A stretch of DNA of 64,000 nt from DASZIT01 sp963770635 (GCA_963770635.1 CAVYQI010000007.1:124001-188000); one strand, 5' to 3'. Positions 1-9,809 are shown, counted from the first letter of the stretch. The notes: generated by a model from the letters alone, not told the origin. A program made the numbers and translations.

Positions 1-560
1 GCTTCCTCCCGGGCGGTCAGGCTCAGATAGCCGTTGCCGACCGAGATGTTGTTGGGAGAGTTCACGAAGCACGCGACTCCGGAGGTATAGCCACTCGCCG
101 CGGTGGTGATCGGCATCCACTGGTCGGGATTGAGCGACGTACCGGTGAACTCGGTGTCAAAGCTGCAGGTCCAGGTGGATCCGTCGGCCACCAGGGTCTG
201 TTGATTGCCACAGTTGGTCCCACTCGGGGTGGTGGTTGTCGTGGTCGTCGGAGTGGTTGTCGTGGTGGTGGTCGTCGTCGAAGTGGTGGTTGTGGTCGTC
301 GTCGTCGAAGTGGTGGTCGTGGTCGTCGGAGTGGTGGTGGTGGTCGTGGTGGTGGGTGGCGGCCTTCTCTGTGGCGGATTTGGGAAATAGCTGGCCGCTG
401 GCGAACTGCCGGGTCCGGCCGCAAACGAGGGGGCGGCGAGGAGCACTCCGACGAGGGCTACGGCGAAAAGAAGGGCGGAAAAAGTCCAAAAGCGTGATCC
501 GGCTGACTCGCCCCCTGGCCTGAACCGAGTTGCTATTGACCGCTTGACTGGAAGTGGCAT
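1..560 (-). CDS. Secreted GH16-like glycoside hydrolase, N-terminal part (cut by window edge)
   Basis: Reading leftwards from ATG 560, the frame gives a basic N-terminus, a hydrophobic signal segment (FSALLFAVALVGVLLAAPSFA, about residues 27-47), a long Thr/Pro linker (about residues 65-105), then a domain start (CGNQQTLVADGSTWTCSF ... NSPNNISVGNGYLSLTA) that closely matches the start of the GH16 domain in the neighbouring gene at 759-1963. It is therefore a paralogous secreted beta-glucanase-type enzyme acting outside the cell. The catalytic motif lies beyond the window. No strong Shine-Dalgarno is visible before the ATG. The linker's other frames give His-rich and Trp-rich open frames that are not genes. 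Confidence 0.75.
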   Translation of the reverse strand, partial: MPLPVKRSIATRFRPGGESAGSRFWTFSALLFAVALVGVLLAAPSFAAGPGSSPAASYFPNPPQRRPPPTTTTTTTTPTTTTTTSTTTTTTTTSTTTTTTTTTPTTTTTTTPSGTNCGNQQTLVADGSTWTCSFDTEFTGTSLNPDQWMPITTAASGYTSGVACFVNSPNNISVGNGYLSLTAREE

Positions 561-691
561 GGAGTCAACTTTCGATCGATCGCAGTTCAACTAGTCACAA
601 ATGTCGGCCGGATATTTCTGGACCTTGAGGACTTTCGTTCCGGAGTAGGGATCCGGGTTCCTGCCGCACAGGTCTGCACCAGCGTGAAATT

Positions 692-708
692 GGGGCCGCA
701 CCGGCCCC
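692..708 (-). terminator. Hairpin after the second GH16 gene
   Basis: A perfect 6-bp GC stem (GGGGCC / GGCCCC, 5-nt loop) lies about 50 nt downstream of the stop of the minus-strand GH16 gene and is followed on that strand by AATTTC. This is a plausible intrinsic or Rho-assisted terminator separating the two GH16 genes. There is no true U-tract. Confidence 0.45.
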
Positions 709-758
709 ACGGCATTGAGGAAAGCATGATGTGAGAATTGGCACCCGTCAAGACCGAA

Positions 759-1963
759 TCAGGAGTTCAGCTTCCAGACCCGCACGTATTGGACTTCGGT
801 GGTGGCCGGCAATGGAGTGACCCATGGGTTGAAGTTGTTGGTCCAGACGCCGAGGGCCTGGGTCAGGTTGATGAAGAACGGTTGGTTGAAGGGCTGATTT
901 CCGGTCAAAGGCGGGGACGGATCCAATTATCGACCAGGCAAGTCTTTCCGTTGTAGAGCATGGTGATCGTCGTGGGTGTCCACTCGACGACGTAGTCATT
1001 GAAGACAGCGGGATCGATGGTGCAGGAGTAATTGGTGACCATGTTGGTGTTGGTCCGGGCGTTGGTGGTGGCCGGGTCGTAGCTGTAGTGGATGGTGGGG
1101 ATGGCCAGTGTGGGGTACTCGCTGTACATCTCTGCGATGTCGATTTCGGAAGGCGGCGTCAACGCCTGGGGGACGAGCCATAAGGACGACTGGAGTCCGG
1201 CTATCGTCGCCGGCGGGATCTTGGCTCTGATGTCGAATCGCCCATACGTCTGGGAGAACAGGCCGTAGGTGCTGATGGTTCCGCTGGTGTACTGGGTGGC
1301 GAAACCACCAACGGGCATGTTGCAGAAGAACGGAGCGGCCTCTTGGCGGGCGGTCAAGCTCAGGTAGCCATCGCCCACCGAGATGTTGTTGGGGGAGTTC
1401 ATGAAACACGCCGTCAGGCCCGAGATATAGCCGCTGCCGGCGGTGGTGATCGGGGTCCACTGCTTGGTGTCGAGTGATGTGCCGGTGAACTCGGAATCGA
1501 AGCTACATGTCCAGGTGGACCCGTCGGACACCAGGGTCGGCTGGCCGCCGCAGGAGTCACCGGTCGGCACATTCGTAGATGGTGAGCCCGCGGCGGGAGC
1601 GGCCGACGGTGCGGTGGCGCCCGATGCAGACGTCGACGTGGTGGTCGTCGGGCTCGGAGATATGGTGGTGGAGCTGGTGGTGGTCGAAGTGGTGGTGGTC
1701 GGCTCCGTCGTCACCGGAGTGTGCCGTTGGCTGGTTGGAAGCGTCGAATTCGCCGCAACCAGGGAACTTCCGGTGTGGGACGGATCGAGGCCGGCATCCG
1801 AAGCTCCCGATCGGGCGCTGCTGGAAGGCACCAGCGCCAAAAGGGTGACGAGTGTCAATCCTCCCAGGGCCGCGGACGATCTCCAGGCACGGGGTCGGGA
1901 TCGCACGGGCGTGACTGTACTGAATGATTTCGGCGTTTCCCAGTTCCCTGTCGCCCGCCGCAT
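759..1963 (-). CDS. Secreted GH16-like glycoside hydrolase (apparent frameshift near 920)
   Basis: Predicted secreted endo-beta-glucanase-type hydrolase. ATG 1963 follows a strong GAGGAGG ribosome site, preferable to the start upstream at 2008. Order: hydrophobic signal segment (about 30-50), Thr/Ser-rich linker (about 75-115), GH16 fold with catalytic motif EIDIAE (E273, D275, E278). The frame opened at the start stops at 905 after ...CLVDNWIRPRL, but the adjacent frame carries the expected GH16 C-terminus (NQPFNQPFFINLTQALG ... VQYVRVWKLNS) ending at 759. Restoring one G in the AATTGGATCC stretch (919-928) joins them as DNWDPSPPLTGNQPF. So this is either a real 1-nt deletion or a base-calling error. 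Tandem paralogue of the gene at 1-560. The substrate (laminarin, lichenan, other) cannot be told. Confidence 0.8.
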
Positions 1964-2381
1964 GAAATCTCCTCCTCGCACGCTTACCGCCCGACCGGTT
2001 GGCCGCACCCGGCTCGAGCGTGACAGATAACATATACATCCAGGTCAGAAGCTCTATTTTTTGGCAGACGCCCTTACGTCTTTTGAGACTTTTCGGCTCG
2101 GCGGGAGTCCCGGGTCGGCCCTACCCTGGTGTGTCCAATCCAAACCGCTTTCACCGAAATCTGATGGTTTAGGTGGTCCTATGCCGTGCTGCAGGTGTGG
2201 ATCCCAGCTCTTTGATAACAACCCGAAGGCCCGGATCTTGCGTTTGGGCGCACGCCGAGCCAGGCGAGTTCCCCGAGACGGCTCGGCTGACCCGGAATAT
2301 CAGTGGTGGGAGTCGCAGATCCTCAACGACGTCACTCCGGCGTGTCCAGCGCCGGCTGCAACCCGCCGGTCGCAAACCCAG
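1964..2381. other. Intergenic region between nrdJ and the GH16 gene
   Basis: 418 bp without a convincing gene. The open frames here have no family-like content. On the minus strand it is the leader of the GH16 gene. It contains an A-rich stretch, two small overlapping hairpin possibilities around 2067-2089 (GACG/CGTC and GTCT/AGAC), and an AT-rich patch near 2028-2038 that could hold a -10 element. I could not match any known riboswitch. Confidence 0.4.
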
Positions 2382-5341
2382 TTACGAGCAGCCGCTGGTG
2401 GTGCCGCAGCTCCCGCAGACATAGCAGGAGCCCGCCCGCTGCATGGCGTTGCCGCACTGGTAGCAATACGGCACGTCCCGAGGCTCCATCCGGACGATCG
2501 GCTGTTGGGCCGTTGGCGATCCCGCCGACACCAGTGATGCCGACGGTCCCTGTCCCTCGGCCCCGGAAGGATCCGGATCGCTACCTTCGACCACGAACGC
2601 CGTCAGCGGGTCCTCGAGGTCGATTCCGCTGATCCCCCGCGACTCGGTCGCGGTTTCCTCCACGCCGGGAAGCGTCGGCTGCATCCGCTCGGCCGTGGAC
2701 AGCACGCCCAGCTCAATACGCTCGGCCGCCGGGAGGTAGTCAACGGCCAACCGCCGGAAGATGTAGTCGACCAGGCTGGTGGCAATCCGGAGCTCGGCAT
2801 CATCGGTGATCCCCGCCGGCTCGAACCGCATGTTGGTGTACTTGCGGACATAGGTGGCCAGCGGCACGCCGTGTTGCAGGCCGAGGCTCACCGAGATGGA
2901 GAACGCATCCATGATGCCGGCCAGGGTCGAGCCCTGCTTCGACACCTTCATGAAGACTTCTCCCGGGCGCCCGTCCTCATACTCCCCGACGGTGACATAT
3001 CCCTCGCAGTCCGCCACCCGGAAGGCGAAGGTGGACGACTTGCGCCGGCGGGGCAGGCGCTCTCGCACCGCACCCACCAGCACCGTGTCCGCCGCCCGGG
3101 CCTGCTCGTGGACCAGCGCCCGCTCGAGACCGGCGATCCGCTCGGTCAGCTCGCGGGCGTGGGCCTCCGCCTCCGAACCCGCCGGGGCAACGTCACCACC
3201 TTCGGAGGCGGCACCGGCGATCACACCGGCAATGACGTCATCGATGATCGCCACGTCCTTCTTGGTTGTCGATAGGGGCTGACCGACCTTGCAATTGTCG
3301 CGGTAGACGGCCACCGCCTTGATCCCCATCCGCCAGGCGTCGATATGCAGCTGCTCGACATCTTCCACGGTGACGTCCTCGGGCAGGTTGACCGTCTTGG
3401 AGATGGCTCCGGAGATGAACGGCTGCACCGCCCCCATCATCCGGACGTGGCCGAGGTAGTGGATGGTGTTGTCGCCCATCGAGCAGGCGAACACCGGAAG
3501 GTGGTCGGCGGACAGGTACGGAGCGCCCACGATGGTCTTGTGCTCATCGATGTAGGCGATGATCTCGTCCACCTGGTCCGGTGAGTAGCCCAGCCGGGTG
3601 AGGGCACGCGGCACCGTCTGGTTGACGATGGACATGGTGCCACCGCCGACCAGCTTCTTGGTCTTGACCAGGCCGAGGTCGGGCTCCACGCCGGTGGTGT
3701 CGCAATCCATCAGCAGCCCGATGGTCCCGGTGGGGGCCAACACACTGGCCTGCGAGTTGCGCACCCCGTACTCCTCGCCCAGCTCCACCGCCAGGTCCCA
3801 GGATTCCTGGGCCGCTGACAACAGGTCGGTCGGCACCATCTCCTCGTCGATCTCGGCGACCTCGTCACGGTGCATGCGCAGGACGCCGAGCATCGGCTCG
3901 ACATTCTCGTGGAAACCGGCGAATGGTCCCATCCGGGCGGCGATGCGGGCCGAGGTCGAATAGGCGTGCCCGGTCATCAGTGCGGTGATGGCCGCGGCCC
4001 AGGCCCGACCCTCGTCGGAATCGTAGGGAAGTCCCTGGGCCATCAGCAGCGCGCCCAGGTTGGCGTAGCCGATGCCCAGCTCGCGGAACCGCCGGGAGTT
4101 CTCGGTGATCTTCTCGGTCGGGTAGTCGGCGTTGCCCACCAGGATCTCCTGGGCGGTGAAGATCACCTCGACGGCGGCCTTGTATTCGTCCACGTCGAAC
4201 GACGAATCCGGGCGTAGGAATTTCATCAGATTGAGGCTGGCGAGATTGCAAGCTGAGTTGTCGAGATGCATGTACTCCGAGCAGGGGTTACTTCCGTTGA
4301 TCCGCCCGGTGTTGGAGGCGGTGTGCCACTTGTTGATGGAGGTGTCGAACTGCATACCCGGGTCGGCGCACTCCCAGGCTGCGTGGGCGATCTGACGGAA
4401 GAGGTCGCGGGCGGGCACCGATCGGACGACCTCGCCGGTCCCGCGGGTGGTCAGCGGCCAGTCGTCCCCGCTCACCACGGCATCCATGAATTCGTCGGTC
4501 ACCCGTACCGAATTGTTGGCATTCTGGTACTGGAGGCTGATGGAGTCCTTGCCGTCAAGGTCCATGTCGAATCCGGCGTCGCGCAGCACTCGCGCCTTGC
4601 GCTCTTCGATGGCCTTGCACCACACGAAGTCTTCGATGTCGGGATGGTCGATGTCGAGGATCACCATCTTGGCCGCCCGCCGGGTCTTCCCACCCGACTT
4701 GATGGTGCCCGCCGACGAGTCGGCACCCCGCATGAAACTGACCGGCCCCGACGCCGTCCCGCCGCCTTTCAGGAGCTCGTGGGAGGAGCGGATGCGGGAG
4801 AGGTTGACACCCGCCCCCGAGCCGCCCTTGAAGATCACGCCCTCTTCCGTGTACCAGTTGAGGATGGAGTCCATGGTGTCGTCCACGGCCAGGATGAACA
4901 CGCGCTCGATTGCTGCGGCACCCCGGCCACGCCGATGTTGAACCACACCGGCGAGTTGAATGCCGCCTTCTGGTGGATGATCAGATGCTTCAGCTCGGCC
5001 CGGAAGGTCTCCGCCTCTTCGTCGTCGGCGAAGTAGCCGTCCTTGGTGCCCCAGTCGGTGATGGTGTTCACCACCCGGTCGGCCACCTGCTTGAGGGACG
5101 ACTCGCGCTCCGAGGTGCCGGGGGTTCCCCGGAAGTACTTTTGGGACAGGATGTTGGTGGCGTTCAGGCTCCAGGTCTCCGGCACCTCCACATCCAACTG
5201 CTCGAAGGCCACCGCGCCGTCTCGGTAGTTGGTGATCCGGGCGTCTCGCCGTTCCCATTCGACCTCGTCGTAGGGATCGACATCGGGGTTGGTGAAATGG
5301 CGACGGATGCCGATACCGAGCCGCTGGGGTGCGATGGCCAT
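2382..5341 (-). CDS. nrdJ: Adenosylcobalamin-dependent ribonucleotide reductase (apparent frameshift near 4898)
   Basis: Class II ribonucleotide reductase, making deoxyribonucleotides from ribonucleotides with B12 and no oxygen requirement. ATG 5341 (MAIAPQRLGIGIRRHFT) is preceded by AAGAGGAA. Residues 1-147 read in one frame up to PQQSSAC; the rest (FILAVDDTMDSILNW onward) is in another. Adding one T in the TGTTC at about 4896-4899 gives QQSSACFILAVDD, the normal family sequence, and a protein of about 986 residues, the usual size. Visible family marks: GGSGAGVNLSRIRSS, the NPCSE active-site motif near residue 350, and a C-terminal Cys-rich tail (CYQCG ... CYVCGSCGTTSGCS). The indel is probably an assembly error because the gene is usually essential. 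A promoter and NrdR boxes lie upstream. Confidence 0.93.
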
Positions 5342-5535
5342 AAGTGTTCCTCTTTCCTCTGGCAGTTCTTTCTACTGACAGGCTGTGACGTTTGCTGTGA
5401 TTGCTGTGGATGTTGATTTGGAGTCGGCTTGACCGGAAGAACAGTCTCTAAAGAGAGCAACCCCCCCAACCCGCCGCTTCCGCTGGTTGTTCTGACTCCG
5501 ACACTGGGGAACTTTCGGCCGATATCGCCCCTGGA

Positions 5536-5551
5536 TAACAATATATAGTGG
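5536..5551. promoter_or_regulatory. NrdR box 1
   Basis: The 16-bp site has the core CAATATATAG and matches the published NrdR-box consensus (acaCwATATaTwGtgt) at 13 of 16 positions by eye. It lies about 30-40 nt downstream of the predicted nrdJ start of transcription, where bound NrdR would block transcription when dATP is plentiful. Confidence 0.65.
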
Positions 5552-5564
5552 TCGACGTCCCCCC

Positions 5565-5580
5565 AAGCACGAGATAGTGG
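5565..5580. promoter_or_regulatory. NrdR box 2 (weaker)
   Basis: A second site, on the minus strand CCACTATCTCGTGCTT, matches the NrdR consensus at about 10 of 16 positions and sits at the predicted nrdJ transcription start. The spacing to box 1 is 29 bp, slightly short of the roughly 31 bp usual for paired boxes, so this half is less certain. Confidence 0.4.
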
Positions 5581-5584
5581 GTTC

Positions 5585-5614
5585 ATTACAGCAGCGTAGT
5601 TACACCCCTGTCAA
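5585..5614 (-). promoter_or_regulatory. nrdJ promoter
   Basis: On the minus strand, TTGACA (5614-5609), an 18-nt spacer and TGTAAT (5590-5585) form a near-consensus vegetative promoter. Predicted transcription begins near 5578, giving a leader of about 235 nt before ATG 5341. I looked for a cobalamin riboswitch in the leader and did not see the B12 box. Confidence 0.6.
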
Positions 5615-5758
5615 TGAATTCATCCGAAATTCTCACGAAATTTGGCGGGAAGATCTCCTGCTCGGAGGCCGTTCGCGAAGGTTCGCACAACATTGCGCTC
5701 CGCGAGCACTTCTGGGCGCCCGAATCGCCCCCGGAACCCGACGGCTGGCTATCGTCCG

Positions 5759-7334
5759 ATGGTGGCCTCACCTAACCCCGTCGTCATCGCCATCGACGCC
5801 GGCACCACCGGGGTTCGGGCCCTGGCGGTGGATGCCGGGGGCTCGGTAGTCGACAGCGCCTACGCCGAGTTCACCCAGTACTTCCCCCGTCCCGGCTGGG
5901 TGGAGCACGATCCGGACGAGATCTGGTCGGCAGTGCAGGCCACGCTGGCCGAAGTGGCGGGACGGCTGGGCGATGCCGGCCGAACCCCGGTCGCCATCGG
6001 TATAACCAACCAGCGGGAGACGGTGGTCGCCTGGGACCGGCGCACCGGTCGCCCCCTCTCCCGCGCCGTCGTCTGGCAGGACCGCCGGACCGCCGCCTAC
6101 TGCGACGCCCTGATCGAAGCCGGCCACCTCCCGCTGGTGAGGGAACGGACCGGGCTGGTCCTCGACCCCTACTTCTCGGCCACCAAGATGCACTGGCTGC
6201 TGCACGAGGGCGGCGTGGTCGATGACGACGGTCTGGCCCTGGCCACCGTCGATTCCTGGATCCTGTGGAACCTCACCGGCGGGACCGATGGCGGGGTGTT
6301 CGCCACCGATGCCACCAATGCGTCTCGAACCCTGCTGTTCGACATCGTGGTGCGCCGGTGGTCCGACGAGCTCTGCGATCTCTTCGGTGTCCCGGCCGCC
6401 GTCCTCCCGGCGGTCCATCCTTCATGTGGCCGGTTCGGAAAGGTGGCCGGTGGTGCCGTGGGAAGCAACTCCGTACTGTCCGGCCTCCCGGTCAGCGGCA
6501 TCGCCGGCGACCAGCACGCTGCCCTCTTCGGCCAGGCCTGCTTCGCTCCCGGCATGACCAAGGTCACCTACGGCACCGGGAGCTTCGTGCTGATGAACGC
6601 CGGCCCGGTATGCCCGCCCCCCGTCGACGGGTTGCTCACCACCCTGGCCTGGGACCTCGACGCCGACGCGCCGCACTTCGGCGGAGCGGGGACCGGGCAA
6701 GGTCCCGGGTCGGCAGTGTCCTATGCCCTGGAAGGCTCGGTGTTCGCCTCGGGGTCGGCCGTCCAGTGGCTACGTGACGGCATCGGCATCATCGACGCGT
6801 CCTCGGACCTCGAGCCGCTGGCCAGATCGGTCGAAACCAGCGAGGGTGCCGTCTTCGTGCCGGCGTTCACCGGTCTCGGGAGCCCCTACTGGGACCCTTA
6901 TGCCCGAGGGACCATCGTCGGGCTCAGCCGGGGGATCGACCGCGCCCACCTGGCCCGGGCGGTGGTGGAGGCGATGAGCTTCCAGGTGCGCGATGTCCTC
7001 GACGCCATGTCGGCGGCCGACCAGTACGCCGCCTTCGGTGCTGAGGGTCGACGGTGGCGCCTCGGTCATGGGCCTACTGCTCCAAATGCAGGCCGACCAG
7101 ACGGGGATTCGGGTGGCGCGCCCCCGATCGGTCGAGACGACCGGTTTGGGTGCGGCCACCCTGGCCGGACTGGCCGAGGGGGTCTGGGGATCGCTGGACG
7201 ACCTCGCCGCCCTGTGGACCGAAGACGTGTCGTTCACCCCGCAGGTCCCGACCGAGCAGGCCGACCTCGCCCATCAGGCCTGGGCCCGGGCCCTCGACCG
7301 CTCGCGGCGCTGGGTGGCGGACGCCGACCTCTAG
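5759..7334 (+). CDS. glpK: Glycerol kinase, FGGY family (apparent frameshift near 7034)
   Basis: Phosphorylates glycerol with ATP in the cytoplasm. ATG 5759 gives MVASPNPVVIAIDAGTTGVRAL, with the FGGY phosphate-binding DAGTTG at the N-terminus; longer starts add non-homologous residues. The family pattern continues (GITNQRETVVAWDRRTGRP, FTGLGSPYWDPYARG). At about 7034 the frame changes: the continuation LRVDGGASVMGLLLQMQAD ... ETTGLGAATLAGLAEGVW, the conserved second ATP-binding part, lies one base further on. Removing one T of the TT at 7034-7035 gives YAASVLRVDGGAS and about 524 residues, close to the usual 500. Divergent from nrdJ. Other FGGY substrates are possible but GlpK similarity is strongest. 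Confidence 0.88.
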
Positions 7335-7375
7335 CCATCGATTCGCGGTCGGGCCGGGCGGAAATCGGGCGGAAA

Positions 7376-8017
7376 TCAGTAATTGATCGACCGGGAGGTG
7401 AGCTCACCCCAGCGGTGATCGGCGAGTTCCGCCATGGTCGAGATCCGGAGGCGCTCCCCGGGACGGAACACCAAATCGGCGCGGCCGACCACCAGCACCA
7501 CCCGGGCCCGGATCAGCCCGATGATGGCCAGATGATCGTCCATCTCGTCTGGCGGGATCACTTTGTGGGCCAAGGCGACCAGATCGACATCGGCCGGAGC
7601 CTCACCGTCCATCGCCAGCGGCCACGCGGCCTCGGGGTCGAGGATGGCGGCGAAGCCCCCCTCCAGGCTTCGCCGAACCTGGGCCGCCAGGTACTCGAGC
7701 ACCCCGGTCGGGGTGGTCTTTTGGAAGAGGGTGGTGGCCGTCTCCAGGATCTCGGCATGCCGGTCGGGCGGGGCCCCATCGACGAACCGCAGGGCCTCGA
7801 GCGACACCCCGTCGACTTCGAGGATCTCCGCCTTCAGCAACTCGGTGAGACCGTCATCGGGCAGGACGACCCCGAATTCGTCCACCACTTCGCCCCCTCC
7901 GCGCTGGAGGATGTCGATCGACACCATGTCACCCCCAACCGACCCGATCCGGCTGGCTACCGCCCCCAGGGCACCGGGACGGTCGGGCAGCCGCAACCGA
8001 ATCAGATAGGTGGCCAC
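7376..8017 (-). CDS. ACT-domain protein
   Basis: 213 residues from GTG 8017 (VATYLIRLRLPDRPGALGAVASRIG). The N-terminal third is an ACT domain, a small ligand-binding fold usually sensing amino acids. The remainder (about 85-213) is an alpha/beta region with no catalytic motif I recognise. Probably a regulatory or amino-acid-sensing protein. No clear ribosome site, and longer GTG-less frames upstream carry no homology. It follows the acyltransferase gene by 56 nt on the same strand. Confidence 0.65.
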   Translation of the reverse strand: MATYLIRLRLPDRPGALGAVASRIGSVGGDMVSIDILQRGGGEVVDEFGVVLPDDGLTELLKAEILEVDGVSLEALRFVDGAPPDRHAEILETATTLFQKTTPTGVLEYLAAQVRRSLEGGFAAILDPEAAWPLAMDGEAPADVDLVALAHKVIPPDEMDDHLAIIGLIRARVVLVVGRADLVFRPGERLRISTMAELADHRWGELTSRSINY

Positions 8018-8073
8018 TTGATCAGAGTAAGGGGCGGATGTGAACGCCCGATTTCCTATCGGTGAAGAAACGG

Positions 8074-8865
8074 CTACGACGCCACATTGACGGTGCCGCC
8101 CTCGGGCTTGGGCCGCGTGGCGCTGGCGCTGGGGCTGGCGCCGCCCGGCGTCGCCGACTTCGGCGCCTTCGACCGGTTGGCGTACTCGTCGACGTACTCC
8201 TGGCCGGACAGTGCGGCGATGGCGTGCATCAGGCGGTCGGTCCACTTCCGCAATATCTCTTGCTCGCTCTCCGGGGCCGAGCCGTTGGCGCTCACCTCGG
8301 CCGGCGTTATCCGCTTGCCGGTCGACGCCTCGGCTTCGGAACAGTTCAACGGAGGACCGAATCGAACCGTCACCGGATGGAACGGGCGCATGAGGCGGCG
8401 TCCAGGAGGCTGAATGGCCCGGGTACCGACGATCCCGACCGGGATGATCGGCACCCCGCAGCCGATGGCCAGGCGGGCCACCCCGGTATGGCCCCGGTGG
8501 AGGCGGACGTCCGGGGACCGGGTCCCCTCCGGGTAGATGCCGAGCAGGCCGCCCCCTTCCAGCACCTCCTTGGCGGTGTCCAGGGCCCGTTGCGACGCGT
8601 CCCCTCCCCCACGGTTCATCGGGATCTGGCCGGCCGCCCGGAAGAACCACGCCGTCTTCCAGTCGTCGAAGTACTCGGCTTTGGCCACATAGGTGACCCG
8701 GCGCCTCATGACCAGGGGTAGAAAGAAGGAGTCGCAAAACGACTGGTGATTGGCCGCCAGCACCGCCGGTCCGTGCTTGGGGACGTTCTCCCGCCCCTCG
8801 ATCTCGACTCGCCACAGCACGAAGAAGATCGGGGAGAGAATCACCTTCAGGATCCAGTAAGCCAC
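8074..8865 (-). CDS. Lysophospholipid/1-acylglycerol-3-phosphate acyltransferase (PlsC family)
   Basis: Transfers an acyl chain to a lysophospholipid or related acceptor at the membrane. Motifs: hydrophobic N-terminal segment (WILKVILSPIFFVLW), catalytic NHQSFCD, then YPEGTRS and VPIIPVGIVGT, the acceptor-binding blocks of the family. The C-terminal tail is long, low-complexity, Ala/Pro/Ser-rich. 263 residues from GTG 8865; the open frame extends further upstream but only with non-homologous sequence, and it would run into the divergent gene at 8904. The exact acceptor is unknown. Confidence 0.82.
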   Translation of the reverse strand: MAYWILKVILSPIFFVLWRVEIEGRENVPKHGPAVLAANHQSFCDSFFLPLVMRRRVTYVAKAEYFDDWKTAWFFRAAGQIPMNRGGGDASQRALDTAKEVLEGGGLLGIYPEGTRSPDVRLHRGHTGVARLAIGCGVPIIPVGIVGTRAIQPPGRRLMRPFHPVTVRFGPPLNCSEAEASTGKRITPAEVSANGSAPESEQEILRKWTDRLMHAIAALSGQEYVDEYANRSKAPKSATPGGASPSASATRPKPEGGTVNVAS

Positions 8866-8903
8866 CGGGCCACGGTATCGCTGCCTGTGCTGTACTGCAC
8901 TCC

Positions 8904-9809
8904 ATGACCTCGGGATCCCTCTCCGACCGACCGTCGGCCATCGCCGACCACTCCCCGGAGGCAGCGTTGGAGGCCCCATCGGAGGCCGCCGGGGAGACGT
9001 CGTCGGGGCCCCTGCCCGAGCCTTCGTCGTGGGAGGTGCTCGGGCGCCGGTTGACCGCTCCGGTGGAGGTCCGCCGGGCCGGTCAGTGGTCGGTCCAGTA
9101 TCTGGTCCCGAGCGCCGCCGCCCAGCGCCTGGTCGATCCCACCGGGCTCACCGTGACCGGTCCGCTACCGGGAAAAGCGCTGGTGGCCTTGGCCGTGTGC
9201 CGCTACGACGACACTGACCTCGACCCCTACCACGAGGTGGCCATGAGCTTTGTGGTCCGGACCCACGACGCCCCGCCGAATCCGTCCGGCCTCGAACGGC
9301 TGAGGGAGTTCGGTACCGGGGCCGTCGGTGTCTACATCCACCAGCTCCCGGTCGACCAGGAGTTCACCTGCGCGGCCGGACGGGACATCTGGGGCTTTCC
9401 GAAGTGGATGGCATCCATCGACATCGACGAGGCCTCGCCCACTGACCCGGGTCGATCCGCCGGGTCGGGCACCACCGTGCGCCTCGTCGACGGCGGACAG
9501 CATGTGCTTTCGCTCACAATGACCGGCGGCGGGCGGCTGAAGCTGCCGTCCAACGCGCCGCCCACCTACTCATTCCGGGATGGAGTGCTCCGCCGCACCA
9601 CCTGGACGACATCCTCGGAAGGGGTGTCGGGCCGGTTGGGAGGTGCGACGCTCATCCTCGGAAATCACCCGATGGCCGATGAACTCCGCTCGCTGGGACT
9701 GCCCAAGCGTGCGTTGTTCTCGTCTTCCACTTCTTGGATGCGGGCGTCGTTCGATCCGGCGACGGTGGTCCGGGTCGCGGATCGCGCGGATGCCGGGGCC
9801 AGCTGGTGA
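8904..9809 (+). CDS. Acetoacetate-decarboxylase-fold protein
   Basis: 301 residues. After a variable Ala/Ser/Glu-rich N-terminus (1-50) comes an acetoacetate decarboxylase-like domain: LPGKALVALAVCRYDDTDLDPYHEVA, then GRDIWGFPKWMASIDID, the family core. True acetoacetate decarboxylases use a Schiff-base lysine; the K in FPKW is in the conserved block, but many actinobacterial relatives have other or unknown activities. Divergent from the PlsC-type gene with only 38 nt between, and overlapping by 4 nt (GTGA) the TetR gene that follows, so these two are translationally coupled. Confidence 0.75.
   Translation: MTSGSLSDRPSAIADHSPEAALEAPSEAAGETSSGPLPEPSSWEVLGRRLTAPVEVRRAGQWSVQYLVPSAAAQRLVDPTGLTVTGPLPGKALVALAVCRYDDTDLDPYHEVAMSFVVRTHDAPPNPSGLERLREFGTGAVGVYIHQLPVDQEFTCAAGRDIWGFPKWMASIDIDEASPTDPGRSAGSGTTVRLVDGGQHVLSLTMTGGGRLKLPSNAPPTYSFRDGVLRRTTWTTSSEGVSGRLGGATLILGNHPMADELRSLGLPKRALFSSSTSWMRASFDPATVVRVADRADAGASW

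Noticed and set aside
157..489. His-rich and Trp-rich open frames over the GH16 linker
   Set aside because: They are frame shadows of the repetitive ACC-rich linker; the Thr/Pro frame alone joins the signal and GH16 domain.
905..905. GH16 stop at 905 as the true end
   Set aside because: The adjacent frame holds the conserved C-terminus, so the stop arises from a frameshift.
2061..2632. Plus-strand open frames opposite the nrdJ end
   Set aside because: No family-like content; they are shadows of nrdJ and GC-rich composition.
5342..5578. Cobalamin riboswitch in the nrdJ leader
   Set aside because: The leader is long enough, but I see no B12 box or matching fold; NrdR boxes explain regulation.
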